NCBI RefSeq assembly: GCF_018531495.1
Contig: NZ_JAHDTI010000005.1
Location: 1-64,000 of the forward strand
From: Nonomuraea sediminis
GTDB lineage: Bacteria > Actinomycetota > Actinomycetes > Streptosporangiales > Streptosporangiaceae
Length of the DNA: 64,000 nt
Reading direction: 5' to 3'
Shown: piece by piece, positions 32,610 through 40,800 of the stretch
Position numbering within the stretch: the stretch's first letter is position 1
Layout: the number at the start of each line of letters is the position of its first letter
Position numbers and translations under genes: made by a program
Notes under the pieces: model-generated
Told to the model about the DNA's origin: nothing
The model's input: only the letters and a program-made list of their open reading frames with translations
The model's database searches: none

Positions 32610-33350
32610 ATGACGTTCGTCGCAGCTCCCCCGCACCTGACGGATACCGCGTTCGCCGACTGGGACGTGCTCCAGGCGGAGACGCCCGATCCGCCGCTGT
32701 TCGACCCTGCCGTAACCGATCGGCTTCCCGAGCCCGCGCGCGCCTGGATCCTGCATGCCATCAGCCCCGGCACACCGCTGCGGAAGGCCGTCGTCCTCCA
32801 CACGCACGGGCGCATCCGGCTCGGCCAGTGGCGCGACTTCACCGCCGACCAGGTCCTCGCGCCGCTGCGCGGCTTCGTCTGGGCGGCCGATGCCTACCTG
32901 GGAATCCTGCCGGTGCACGGCTTCGACCGCTACCACGACGGCGTGGGCGAGATGCGCTGGCGGGTGCTCGACCTGCTCCCCGTCATGTCCGGTACGGGCC
33001 CCGACGTGACCAGGAGCGCCGCGGACAGGCTGGCCTGCGAGTTCGTCATGGCGCCCGCGGCGGCCCTCGATCCGTCGATCACCTGGAAGGCCCCGGACGA
33101 CCGTACGGCGCTCGCCTGCCTGGGCGGCCGGGAGATCACTCTTTCCATCGGGCCCGGTGGCGAGCTGCGCCGGGTGAGCATGCGACGCTGGGGCAACCCC
33201 GGCGGCCGGCCGTACACCACCCATGACTTCACCGTGGAGTGCCGGGCCGAGGACACCTTCGACGGGTTCACCATCCCCACCGACCTTCGCGGAGCGTGGG
33301 ACGGCCAGGACTTCATCACCTTCACCGTGGACGACGCGATCTTCCGATGA
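32610..33350 (+). CDS. DUF6544-like protein
   Basis: A 246-residue soluble protein with no signal peptide. The body resembles the actinobacterial DUF6544 family (PLRKAVVLHTHGRIRLGQWRDF, VWAADAYLGILPVHGFDRYHDG, ECRAEDTFDGFTIPTDLRGAW), which has no known function. ATG at 32610 fits; a GTG at 32577 would start within 4 bases of the DevR box. It is followed directly by another DevR-type box for the ATPase. Confidence 0.65.
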   Translation: MTFVAAPPHLTDTAFADWDVLQAETPDPPLFDPAVTDRLPEPARAWILHAISPGTPLRKAVVLHTHGRIRLGQWRDFTADQVLAPLRGFVWAADAYLGILPVHGFDRYHDGVGEMRWRVLDLLPVMSGTGPDVTRSAADRLACEFVMAPAAALDPSITWKAPDDRTALACLGGREITLSIGPGGELRRVSMRRWGNPGGRPYTTHDFTVECRAEDTFDGFTIPTDLRGAWDGQDFITFTVDDAIFR

Positions 33351-33355
33351 GAGCA

Positions 33356-33369
33356 GAGACCAAAGTCCT
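33356..33369 (+). promoter_or_regulatory. DevR-type box upstream of the ATPase
   Basis: GAGACCAAAGTCCT differs from the box at 17879 (GGGACCTAAGTCCT) at two positions. It sits 82 bases before the short ORF that precedes the P-type ATPase. Confidence 0.55.
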
Positions 33370-33451
33370 TTCGATCTCGGGTCGTACGGCACTGCTCGCG
33401 ATCCCCCGCGAACAGTGTCATTGAGGCAGACCTCGACGAAGGGAGGCCGTC

Positions 33452-33562
33452 ATGGCCGCCACGCACCCCCGGCCCGTCATGGCCGCCGATCCGAGCGGCG
33501 CGGGGCGCACGCTCGGCCTGGGCAACCTGTCCGTCGTCCGGCACAACCCCACCCTCCAGTAG
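33452..33562 (+). CDS. Short ORF coupled to the P-type ATPase
   Basis: ATG at 33452 has an excellent ribosome-binding site (GGGAGG, 5 bases away) and opens a 36-codon frame starting MAATHPRPVMAADPSGAGRT. Its TAG stop overlaps the GTG that starts the ATPase (TAGTG). It could be a coupling leader peptide, or the true N terminus of the ATPase with a frameshift between the two. No known domain is visible. Confidence 0.45.
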   Translation: MAATHPRPVMAADPSGAGRTLGLGNLSVVRHNPTLQ

Positions 33563-35901
33563 TGGACGGCCTCTCCAGCGAGGAGGCCGCGCGGCGCCTG
33601 GCCGCGGACGGGCCCAACCGGATGGTCCCCGCCCGCGGCCATCGCGGTGCGCGGCTGCTGATCGCGCAGTTCACCAGCCCGATCGTGCTGATCCTGGTCG
33701 CGGCGACCGTCCTGTCGATGGTGCTCGGCGATCTGACCGACGGGATGATCATCCTGGTGATCGTCGCCGCGAGCGGGGCGCTCGGATTCTGGCAGGAGCA
33801 CTCCGCGGGCCGCGCGGTCGACGCGCTGCTGGCCAGGGTGCGGGTCGAGGTCGAGGTGGTCAGGGACGGCGTCGAGGTGTCGGTGCCGGCCGAGGACGTG
33901 GTGGTCGGCGACCTGGTGGTGCTGCGGGCGGGCGACATCGTCGCCGCCGACTGCGTGGCGGACGAGTCGCACAGCCTGCTCGTCGACGAGGCGGCGCTGA
34001 CCGGCGAGTCCTTCCCCGTGGAGAAACGCGGCGGGGACAAGCTGTTCGCGGGCACCCACGTCGTGAGCGGCGCCGGCCGCGCCGAGGTGACGCGCATCGG
34101 GCGTGACACCGAGTTCGCCGCGGTGACCGCCGAGCTGGCCTCGCGCGAGGTCACCACCGGGTTCGAGCGCGGGATGACCCGCTTCGGGCTGCTGCTCGTG
34201 CGGGCCATGGTCGTGCTGGTGACCATGATCTTCGTGGTGAACCTGCTGCTGAACAGGCCCATCGTCGATTCGGTGCTGTTCTCCCTGGCGCTGGCCGTCG
34301 GACTGACCCCGCAGCTGCTGCCCGCGATCGTCGCGGTCAGCCTGTCGGCGGGGGCGCGGCGGATGGCGGCCGAGCGGGTCATCGTCAAGCGGCTGGACGC
34401 CATCGAGGACTTCGGCGCGATGACGATCCTGTGCACCGACAAGACGGGCACGCTCACCGCGGGAGCCGTACGCCTGGACGCGGCCCTCGACCCGCACGGC
34501 GCCCCCAGCCCCGAGGTGCTGCGGCTGGCCAGGCTCAACGCCGCGCTCCAGCAGGGCTTCGCCAATCCCGTCGACGCCGCCGTCCTGACGGGCGCGCCGG
34601 AGATCGACCAGGCCCTGCGCCTGGACGAGGTGCCCTACGACTTCCACCGCAGGCGGCTGTCGGTGCTGGTCGACGACGGCGGGACGCCGACGCTGGTCAC
34701 CAAGGGCGCCCTGGATTCCGTGCTCACGGCGTGTGCCGACGCTCCGGATGTGGGAGACCTGTTCGAACGGCTGAGCGGTGACGGCTACCGGGTGCTCGGA
34801 CTGGCCGTCAAACCGCTGCCGGGGCGCACCTCCGTCTCGTCCGAGGACGAGACGGGCATGACGCTGGCGGGCGTGCTCGCCTTCCACGACCCGGTCAAGC
34901 CGGGCGTGGCCGAGGCGATCGCCGACCTGGCCCGGCTGGGGATCTCGGTACGGCTGATCACCGGCGACAATCGGCTCGCCGCGGCGAACATCGCCCGCCA
35001 GGTCGGCCTGACCGGGCCCGTCTGCGTGGGCGACGAGATCGACGTGCACGCCCAGGTGTTCGCCGAGGTCGACCCGCTGCACAAGGAGCGCATCGTCCGG
35101 GCGCTGCGCGAGAGCGGCGCCACGGTCGGCTTCCTGGGCGACGGCATCAACGACTCCCCCGCGCTGCACGCCGCCGACGTCGGCATCTCGGTCGACACCG
35201 CGGTCGACGTGGCCAAACAGTCGGCGGCGATCGTGCTGCTCGACAAGGAGCTGGCGGTCGTCGCCGACGGGGTCAGGCTGGGCCGGCGGACCTTCGCCAA
35301 CACGCTCAAGTACGTGCGGGTGACCGTCAGCGCCAACTTCGGCAACATGCTCAGCATGGCCGCGGCTTCGGCCTTCCTGCCGTTCCTGCCCTTGCTGCCG
35401 CGTCAGATCCTGCTGCTGAACTTCCTGTCCGACATCCCCGGCACGACCATCGCCACCGACTCGGTCGACCCCGAGCAGCTGGAGCGGCCCCGGGCGTGGG
35501 ACGTCGCGGGGATCCGCACCTTCATGATCATTTTCGGGCTGGTCAGCTCGGTCTTCGACATCGCCACGTTTCTGGTGCTGCGCCTGTGGCTGCACGCCGA
35601 TACCGACGTCTTCCGCACGGGCTGGTTCGTCGAGTCGACCGCCACCGAACTCGCTGTGATGCTGGTGCTGCGTACGGCCAGGCCGTTCTACCGCAGCCGG
35701 CCGTCCTGGCCGCTGCTGGGCTCGAGCCTGGCGGTGGGCGGGCTCACCGTGGCGTTGCCGTACACGCCGCTGGCGGCGCCGCTCGGGCTGGCGCCGCTGT
35801 CGTGGGGCGTTCTCGGGGTGCTGGCCGTGCTGACCGCCGGTTACGTGGCGGCCAACGAGGTCGCCAAGCGGTTCACCGGCCGTGAATTCGGCGGCCGGTG
35901 A
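33562..35901 (+). CDS. P-type cation ATPase (MgtA-like)
   Basis: A 779-residue P-type ATPase. It has DEAALTGESFPVEK (actuator TGES), the phosphorylation site ILCTDKTGTLTAG, HRRRLSVLVDDGG in the nucleotide domain and GFLGDGINDSPALHAADVGI. About ten hydrophobic helices are arranged as in magnesium-translocating (P3B) ATPases, and NFLSDIPGTTIATDSVDPE in the late helices is typical of MgtA/MgtB. Start GTG 33562 is the first in-frame start after the short upstream ORF; this makes the protein about 100 residues shorter at the N terminus than classical MgtA. Mg2+ import is the best guess. Confidence 0.85.
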   Translation: MDGLSSEEAARRLAADGPNRMVPARGHRGARLLIAQFTSPIVLILVAATVLSMVLGDLTDGMIILVIVAASGALGFWQEHSAGRAVDALLARVRVEVEVVRDGVEVSVPAEDVVVGDLVVLRAGDIVAADCVADESHSLLVDEAALTGESFPVEKRGGDKLFAGTHVVSGAGRAEVTRIGRDTEFAAVTAELASREVTTGFERGMTRFGLLLVRAMVVLVTMIFVVNLLLNRPIVDSVLFSLALAVGLTPQLLPAIVAVSLSAGARRMAAERVIVKRLDAIEDFGAMTILCTDKTGTLTAGAVRLDAALDPHGAPSPEVLRLARLNAALQQGFANPVDAAVLTGAPEIDQALRLDEVPYDFHRRRLSVLVDDGGTPTLVTKGALDSVLTACADAPDVGDLFERLSGDGYRVLGLAVKPLPGRTSVSSEDETGMTLAGVLAFHDPVKPGVAEAIADLARLGISVRLITGDNRLAAANIARQVGLTGPVCVGDEIDVHAQVFAEVDPLHKERIVRALRESGATVGFLGDGINDSPALHAADVGISVDTAVDVAKQSAAIVLLDKELAVVADGVRLGRRTFANTLKYVRVTVSANFGNMLSMAAASAFLPFLPLLPRQILLLNFLSDIPGTTIATDSVDPEQLERPRAWDVAGIRTFMIIFGLVSSVFDIATFLVLRLWLHADTDVFRTGWFVESTATELAVMLVLRTARPFYRSRPSWPLLGSSLAVGGLTVALPYTPLAAPLGLAPLSWGVLGVLAVLTAGYVAANEVAKRFTGREFGGR

Positions 35902-35944
35902 CGTCGGCCCGCCCGATCGGCACGGCCGTTGGGCCTGCGCACAT

Positions 35945-35958
35945 GGGACTTCCGGCCC
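35945..35958 (+). promoter_or_regulatory. DevR-type box upstream of usp stub, CBS-BON and hypF
   Basis: GGGACTTCCGGCCC stands 53 bases before the USP stub. It is the only such site ahead of the stub-CBS-BON-hypF series. Confidence 0.65.
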
Positions 35959-36011
35959 TACGAATCGCCCGCCTGACCTGGTGCGATTGAGGCGAGACCA
36001 GGGAGGAAGCC

Positions 36012-36131
36012 ATGATCGTTGTGGGGGTGGACGGCTCGCCCGAGGCCACGGCCGCGCTGGAGTGGGCCGCCGACGACGCACTGCGGATGCACCACGCCCG
36101 CTGCCCGGTGGCCGTGATGCGAGGCAGGTGA
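36012..36131 (+). pseudogene. Universal stress protein reduced to 39 codons by an in-frame deletion
   Basis: The frame MIVVGVDGSPEATAALEWAA-DDALRM is the start of a UspA domain. It passes without a frameshift into HHARCPVAVMRGR, which is the last strand of such a domain. Everything between (about 100 residues including the ATP motif) is missing. ATG 36012 keeps a strong GGGAGG site, so the mini-protein may still be made. It sits 5 bases before the CBS-BON gene. Confidence 0.7.
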
Positions 36132-36136
36132 AAGAC

Positions 36137-36787
36137 ATGGCAATCGAAGTCAAGGACGTCATGGGCCGCGTGGCCATCGCCGTGCACGAGGACGCCTCCT
36201 TCGGCGACATCGTCGCCGCGATGAAGCGCTACGCCGTCGGCGCCGTCACGGTGATCGACCTCGAGCGCAGGCCGATCGGGGTGGTGTCGGAGGACGACCT
36301 GCTGCACAAGGAGACCGACACCGTACGGCACAGCGTCAGCATGTTCGAATCGCGCAGGCAACGCACCGAGCACGTGAAGGCACAGGCCGTCACGGCGTCG
36401 GAGCTGATGACCAGCCCGCCCGTCACCGTCACGCCGACCACCCCGGTGCGCGACGCCGCCCGGATCATGCTCGACAAGCGGATCAAGCAGCTTCCCGTCG
36501 TCGAACCGATCACCGGCCAGATCGTCGGCACCCTGCACCAGACAGACGTGCTGCGGGTCTTCACCCGCCCGCTGGAGGAGCTGGCGGCCGACATCCGCGC
36601 GTTGCTGCCCAAAGGCGTCTCGTTCTACGTCTACGACGGCGTCGTCACGCTCTCCGGCCGGGTCGCCCGCACCTCCGAGGGCACCGCGCTGATCGAGGCC
36701 GTGCGACAGGTCGAAGGCGTCGTCGACGTCTCCTCCGAACTGGTCCACGACAGCGACGACCTCCTCATCGTCCCGCCGGAGGCATGA
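36137..36787 (+). CDS. CBS-CBS-BON domain protein
   Basis: A 216-residue protein with two CBS motifs (VMGRVAIAVHEDASFGDIV to RPIGVVSEDDLL; LMTSPPVTVTPTTPVRDAA to IVGTLHQTDVLRVF) and a C-terminal BON domain (GVVTLSGRVARTSEGTALIE). Such proteins are taken to sense adenine nucleotides and contact membrane or partner proteins. It is one of two such paralogues in the island (the other at 44938-45645). Its stop overlaps the hypF start (ATGA). Confidence 0.88.
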   Translation: MAIEVKDVMGRVAIAVHEDASFGDIVAAMKRYAVGAVTVIDLERRPIGVVSEDDLLHKETDTVRHSVSMFESRRQRTEHVKAQAVTASELMTSPPVTVTPTTPVRDAARIMLDKRIKQLPVVEPITGQIVGTLHQTDVLRVFTRPLEELAADIRALLPKGVSFYVYDGVVTLSGRVARTSEGTALIEAVRQVEGVVDVSSELVHDSDDLLIVPPEA

Positions 36788-38970
36788 TGGCGACCACCCG
36801 GCGCATCGAGGTGCGCGGCATCGTGCGGGGCGTCGGCTTCCGGCCCTTCGTGCACCGGCTGGCGACCAGCCTCGGCGTTCGCGGCAGGGTCCGCAACGCC
36901 GGTGGCCATGTCGTGATCGACGTCACCGGCAGCCCCGAGGCACTGGACGCCTTCGTCTGCAGCCTGGACGAGGGCAGGCCGGACACCTCGTGGATCAGCC
37001 AGGTCATCGTGGTCGAGCGACCGCCCGCCGACCCGGAGGACGTCGAGGTGGGCGAGTTGCCGGAGATCCCACCCGACCTGGCCACCTGCGCCGACTGCCT
37101 GCGTGAGCTGTTCACCCCCGGGAACCGGCGCTACCGCTACCCGTTCATCAACTGCGCCGCCTGCGGTCCGCGTGCCACGATCATCGAGGCGCTGCCGTAC
37201 GACAGGGCCAGGACCAGCATGTGCGGCTTCACGATGTGCCCCGCCTGCGCGGCGGAGTACTCCGACCCCGCGGACCGGCGTTTCCACGCGGAACCGATCG
37301 CGTGCCCCGGCTGCGGGCCCCGGCTGCGCTTCGCGGGCGTGACGGGAGAGTCCGCGCTCCATGCCGCCATGGAGATCGTCGGCGCGGGCGGGGTGGTGGC
37401 CGTCAAGGGGCTGGGCGGCTTCCAGCTCGTCTGCGACGCGATCAACGAGGAGGCCGTCTCCCGGCTGCGCGCGATCAAGGACCGCCGCGGCAAGCCGCTC
37501 GCGGTGATGGTGCGCGACGTGACGGCCGCCTGCGCGCTGGCTCACCTCGAGCCTCCGGACATCTCGCTCCTGAGCTCGCCCGCCGCGCCGATCCTGCTGG
37601 CGCCGCGGCGCCTGGGCATGCTCGCGGCGGGCATCTGCGACGGCATGGCCGACCTAGGGCTGTTCCTGCCGTACACCCCGCTGCATCACCTGCTGCTGGA
37701 CGGATTGCGCCGCCCGCTCGTGGTGACCAGCGCCGGCCACGCCGACGGTCCCATGCCGATCGACACGGTGAGCCTGCCGGTGGACGGCGTCCTCGACCAC
37801 GACCGGCCGATCGTGAGCCGCTACGACGACTCGGTGGTCCGCAGCCGCGGAACCACCATCCGGGCCGCGCGGGGCCTCACCCCCGCTCCGCACCGCCTGC
37901 CGGTCGCCGCACCCCAGCCGCTGCTGGCGGTGGGCGCCCAGCTGAAGAGCACGTTCACGCTTGCCGACGGGGAACACGCCGTGGTCGGCCCGCACATCGG
38001 CGACCTGGAGGACGCCGAGACGCTGGAGGCCTACGACATCGCGCTGGACCGGCTGCGCGCGATCCACCGCATCAGCCCCACGGTCGCGGTCCACGACCTG
38101 CATCCCGGCTATCTGTCGACCAGGATCGCGCGACGGTATCCGCGGCGGCTGGCCGTACAGCACCATCACGCGCACGTGGCCGCGGTCGCGGCCGAGCACG
38201 GGCTGGAGCCGCCCTTCCTGGGGGTCGCCTACGACGGGCTCGGGCTGGGCGACGACGGCACGTTCTGGGGCGGCGAGCTGCTGCTGGCCACCTACACCGG
38301 ATACGAGCGGCTCGGCCGCTTCTCCCACGCGCCGATGCCCGGCGGAGCGGCGGCCGTCCGCCGGCCCGACCGCATGGCGCTGGGCTACCTGCTCGGCGGC
38401 GAGACGTTCCAGGCCCCACCCTCAGGTCTCGCCGCCGATCTGCCCGACCTGGAGGTGATCGAGCGGATGATCACCCAGCGGGTGAACTGCCCGCCCACCT
38501 CCAGCGCCGGCCGCCTGTTCGACGCCGCCGCCGCGCTGCTCGGTCTGTGCTCGGTCAACCGCTTCGAGGGCGAGGCTGCCATGCTCTTGGAGGCCGCGGC
38601 GACGGGCCCCGCCGAGCCGCTGGCTTGGCGGCTGGAGCGGCGAGACGGGTTGTGGGTGTACGACGGGGTGGCCACGCTGGCCGACCTCCTGGCCGCCCGT
38701 GCCGACGGCGAGCCCGTCGGGAAGATCGCCGCCGCCTTCCACGCCACGATCGCCGCCGTCACCGTGCTGATGTGCGAGCGCGCCTCGGAGATCGGCACGG
38801 TCTGCCTGTCCGGCGGCGTGTTCCAGAACCGGCTGCTGGCCACGGAGGTGATGGCGCGCCTGGAGAAGGCCGGGTTCGAGCCCTACATCGGCGAGCGCGT
38901 GCCCGTCAACGACGCCGGCATCAGCTTCGGCCAGGCCGCCATCGCCGCCGCGAAACTGTCATGTGCCTAG
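36784..38970 (+). CDS. hypF: Carbamoyltransferase HypF
   Basis: A 728-residue protein with the full HypF layout: acylphosphatase domain (RIEVRGIVRGVGFRPFVHRLA, 1-90); double zinc finger with four C-x2-C pairs (CADC, CAAC, CPAC, CPGC, about 100-180); YrdC-like domain (VVAVKGLGGFQLVCDA, KDRRGKPLAVMV); Kae1-like domain (HDLHPGYLST, QHHHAHVAAVAAEHG, FLGVAYDGLGLGDDGTFWGGE, SGGVFQNRLL). HypF moves the carbamoyl group of carbamoyl phosphate to HypE for the cyanide ligands of [NiFe] hydrogenase. No other hyp or hydrogenase gene is in the window. Start ATG 36784 overlaps the CBS-BON stop; 36787 is an alternative. Confidence 0.94.
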   Translation: MMATTRRIEVRGIVRGVGFRPFVHRLATSLGVRGRVRNAGGHVVIDVTGSPEALDAFVCSLDEGRPDTSWISQVIVVERPPADPEDVEVGELPEIPPDLATCADCLRELFTPGNRRYRYPFINCAACGPRATIIEALPYDRARTSMCGFTMCPACAAEYSDPADRRFHAEPIACPGCGPRLRFAGVTGESALHAAMEIVGAGGVVAVKGLGGFQLVCDAINEEAVSRLRAIKDRRGKPLAVMVRDVTAACALAHLEPPDISLLSSPAAPILLAPRRLGMLAAGICDGMADLGLFLPYTPLHHLLLDGLRRPLVVTSAGHADGPMPIDTVSLPVDGVLDHDRPIVSRYDDSVVRSRGTTIRAARGLTPAPHRLPVAAPQPLLAVGAQLKSTFTLADGEHAVVGPHIGDLEDAETLEAYDIALDRLRAIHRISPTVAVHDLHPGYLSTRIARRYPRRLAVQHHHAHVAAVAAEHGLEPPFLGVAYDGLGLGDDGTFWGGELLLATYTGYERLGRFSHAPMPGGAAAVRRPDRMALGYLLGGETFQAPPSGLAADLPDLEVIERMITQRVNCPPTSSAGRLFDAAAALLGLCSVNRFEGEAAMLLEAAATGPAEPLAWRLERRDGLWVYDGVATLADLLAARADGEPVGKIAAAFHATIAAVTVLMCERASEIGTVCLSGGVFQNRLLATEVMARLEKAGFEPYIGERVPVNDAGISFGQAAIAAAKLSCA

Positions 38971-39060
38971 CCCCGCTGCCGATGGAGTGACTCGGCGCTC
39001 ACGGTAACCATCCGTTTTCGAGACGTGACAGTGCGTGTGCTCCTACATTTGACACAGCAG

Positions 39061-39094
39061 AGGTTCGGGCCTGCTCACCGACGGGCCCGAACCT
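39061..39094 (+). terminator. Intrinsic terminator-like hairpin after hypF
   Basis: AGGTTCGGGCC (39061-39071) pairs perfectly with GGCCCGAACCT (39084-39094) over a 12-base loop; CTCATCTT follows. It lies 90 bases past hypF. The rest of the 303-base gap to the next gene shows only a weak DevR-like site and no coding frame. Confidence 0.75.
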
Positions 39095-39196
39095 CTCATC
39101 TTCCGACCGTGCCGCCTCCGGCAGGGCAAGCGCGACGACGCGCGTCACGCCTCCAGGTCCCCATCACGGGGAGAAACCTCATAGGGAGGGCGTTCA

Positions 39197-39210
39197 GGGA
39201 CTTTGTGCTC
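39197..39210 (+). promoter_or_regulatory. Weak DevR-type box upstream of the APH/P-loop kinase
   Basis: GGGACTTTGTGCTC has a perfect GGGAC half but a degraded second half. It lies 63 bases before the GTG at 39274. Confidence 0.4.
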
Positions 39211-39273
39211 TGGTGTCCACTCTGTGATCGGTGTGACCGTGAAGGTGTAGCACCGTGAGCATGGGGGGTCGTT

Positions 39274-40794
39274 GTGCACGCCGTACACGCCCAAGCGGAA
39301 AGGGTCGGCTCGGCCGTGTCCGCGGAGGTCAAGGAGACGCACGCCGCCGTCCTGTTCCTGGTCGGCGAGCACGTGTACAAGATGAAGAAGCCGGTGGATC
39401 TGGGCTTCCTGGACTTCACCACCCGGGAGGCGCGCCGAGCCGCTTGCCACGAGGAGGTGGAGCTCAACCGCAGGCTCGCGCCGGACGTCTACGAGGGGGT
39501 CGCCGACGTCACAGGCCCGGACGGCGAGCTGTGCGAGCATCTCGTCGTCATGCGGCGGATGCCGGACGAGCGGCGCCTGTCCGCCCTGGTGGATTCCGGC
39601 AGGCCGGTCAACGAGCACCTGAGGGCGATCGCCCGCCTGGTCGCCGGGCTGCACGCGAAGGCGAGGCACGGCCCCCAGATCGACCGCCAGGGCAGCCTGG
39701 AGTCGCTGCGCCGCAGGTGGTGCGAAAGCTTCGCGCAGGTCCGCGGCCTACCGGACGCGGTCATCCAGCCTGAGCTCCTGGACGAGATCGAGCACAGGAC
39801 CCTGCGCTTCCTGGACGGCAGGGCCGCGCTCTTCCAGGCGCGCATCGCGGACGGACGCATCGTCGACGGGCACGGCGACCTGCTGGCCGAGGACATCTTC
39901 TGCCTCGACGACGGGCCGCGCGTCCTGGACTGCCTGGAGTTCGACGAGCGCCTGCGCTTCCTGGACGGGCTGGACGACGCGGCGTTCCTGGCCATGGACC
40001 TGGAGCAACTCGGCGCCCCTCGGCTGGCTCAGCGCTTCCTCAGCTGGTACGCCGAGTTCTCCGCCGACCCGGCGCCGCCGACGCTGTGGCACCACTACGT
40101 GGCCTACCGCGCCTTCGTCCGCGCGAAGGTGGCCTGCCTGCGCCACCGGCAGGGGCGGCAGGACGCCGGCTGGGAGGCCAGGAGGCTGGCCGAGCTGACA
40201 CTGCGCCACCTGCGCGCGGGTGAGGTGACGATGATCCTGGTCGGTGGCGAGCCGGGTACGGGCAAGTCGACCCTGGGCGGCGCGCTGGCCGACCGCCTCG
40301 GCCACACGCTGCTGCGCAGCGACCGGATCCGCAAGGAGCTGGCGGGGCTCGATCCGCTCAAGTCCGCCGCCGCGCCGTACGGCGAGGGCATCTACACCCC
40401 TGCCCACACGCAGCGCACCTACCAGGAGCTCCTGTCGCGGGCCGAGCGGCTGGTGTCGATGGGCGAGCCGGTCGTGCTCGACGCCTCCTGGGCCGACGGC
40501 CGGTACCGGGCCATGGCGGAGCGTGTGGCCGGCCGTACCGCGACGGAGCTCGTGGCGCTGCGCTGCACGGTCAGCCCGCGGATCGCCGCCGAGCGGCTCG
40601 CCGGCGTGCGCGACGTCTCCGACGCCGACGAGTCCATCCGTACGGCGATGGCCGTCGAACCGTGGCCGGAGGCGACCGAGATCGACACCGGGGTCGCGCT
40701 GGAGCAGTCGGTGGAGCGGGCGATCGAGGCCGTCCACCCGCCCGAGCTGGAGGTCACCTGGCGATTCCTGCGGCCGCGGATGGAACCCGACTGA
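39274..40794 (+). CDS. Bifunctional APH-like / P-loop kinase protein (Rv2004c-like)
   Basis: A 506-residue protein. The N-terminal half resembles aminoglycoside phosphotransferases (HVYKMKKPVDLGFLDFTTRE, VDGHGDLLAEDIFCLDD). The C-terminal half is a P-loop kinase with Walker A GGEPGTGKSTLGG (about 327-339), the motif RSDRIRKELAG and VVLDASWADGRYRAMA, as in zeta-toxin/gluconokinase-like folds. The same two-part layout is found in M. tuberculosis Rv2004c, a DosR-regulon member of unknown substrate. The GTG at 39274 has GGGGGG seven bases before it. Confidence 0.82.
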   Translation: MHAVHAQAERVGSAVSAEVKETHAAVLFLVGEHVYKMKKPVDLGFLDFTTREARRAACHEEVELNRRLAPDVYEGVADVTGPDGELCEHLVVMRRMPDERRLSALVDSGRPVNEHLRAIARLVAGLHAKARHGPQIDRQGSLESLRRRWCESFAQVRGLPDAVIQPELLDEIEHRTLRFLDGRAALFQARIADGRIVDGHGDLLAEDIFCLDDGPRVLDCLEFDERLRFLDGLDDAAFLAMDLEQLGAPRLAQRFLSWYAEFSADPAPPTLWHHYVAYRAFVRAKVACLRHRQGRQDAGWEARRLAELTLRHLRAGEVTMILVGGEPGTGKSTLGGALADRLGHTLLRSDRIRKELAGLDPLKSAAAPYGEGIYTPAHTQRTYQELLSRAERLVSMGEPVVLDASWADGRYRAMAERVAGRTATELVALRCTVSPRIAAERLAGVRDVSDADESIRTAMAVEPWPEATEIDTGVALEQSVERAIEAVHPPELEVTWRFLRPRMEPD

Positions 40795-40800
40795 CAGCGG

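Noticed and set aside
33418..36210. A 930-codon open frame on the - strand
   Set aside because: Antisense to the P-type ATPase, whose motifs are unambiguous.
36784..38970. A hydrogenase maturation cluster
   Set aside because: No hypA, B, C, D or E and no hydrogenase subunit gene are found on either side of hypF.
38971..39273. A tRNA or structured RNA in the gap after hypF
   Set aside because: Only a simple terminator hairpin is present; no cloverleaf or conserved tRNA box can be drawn.
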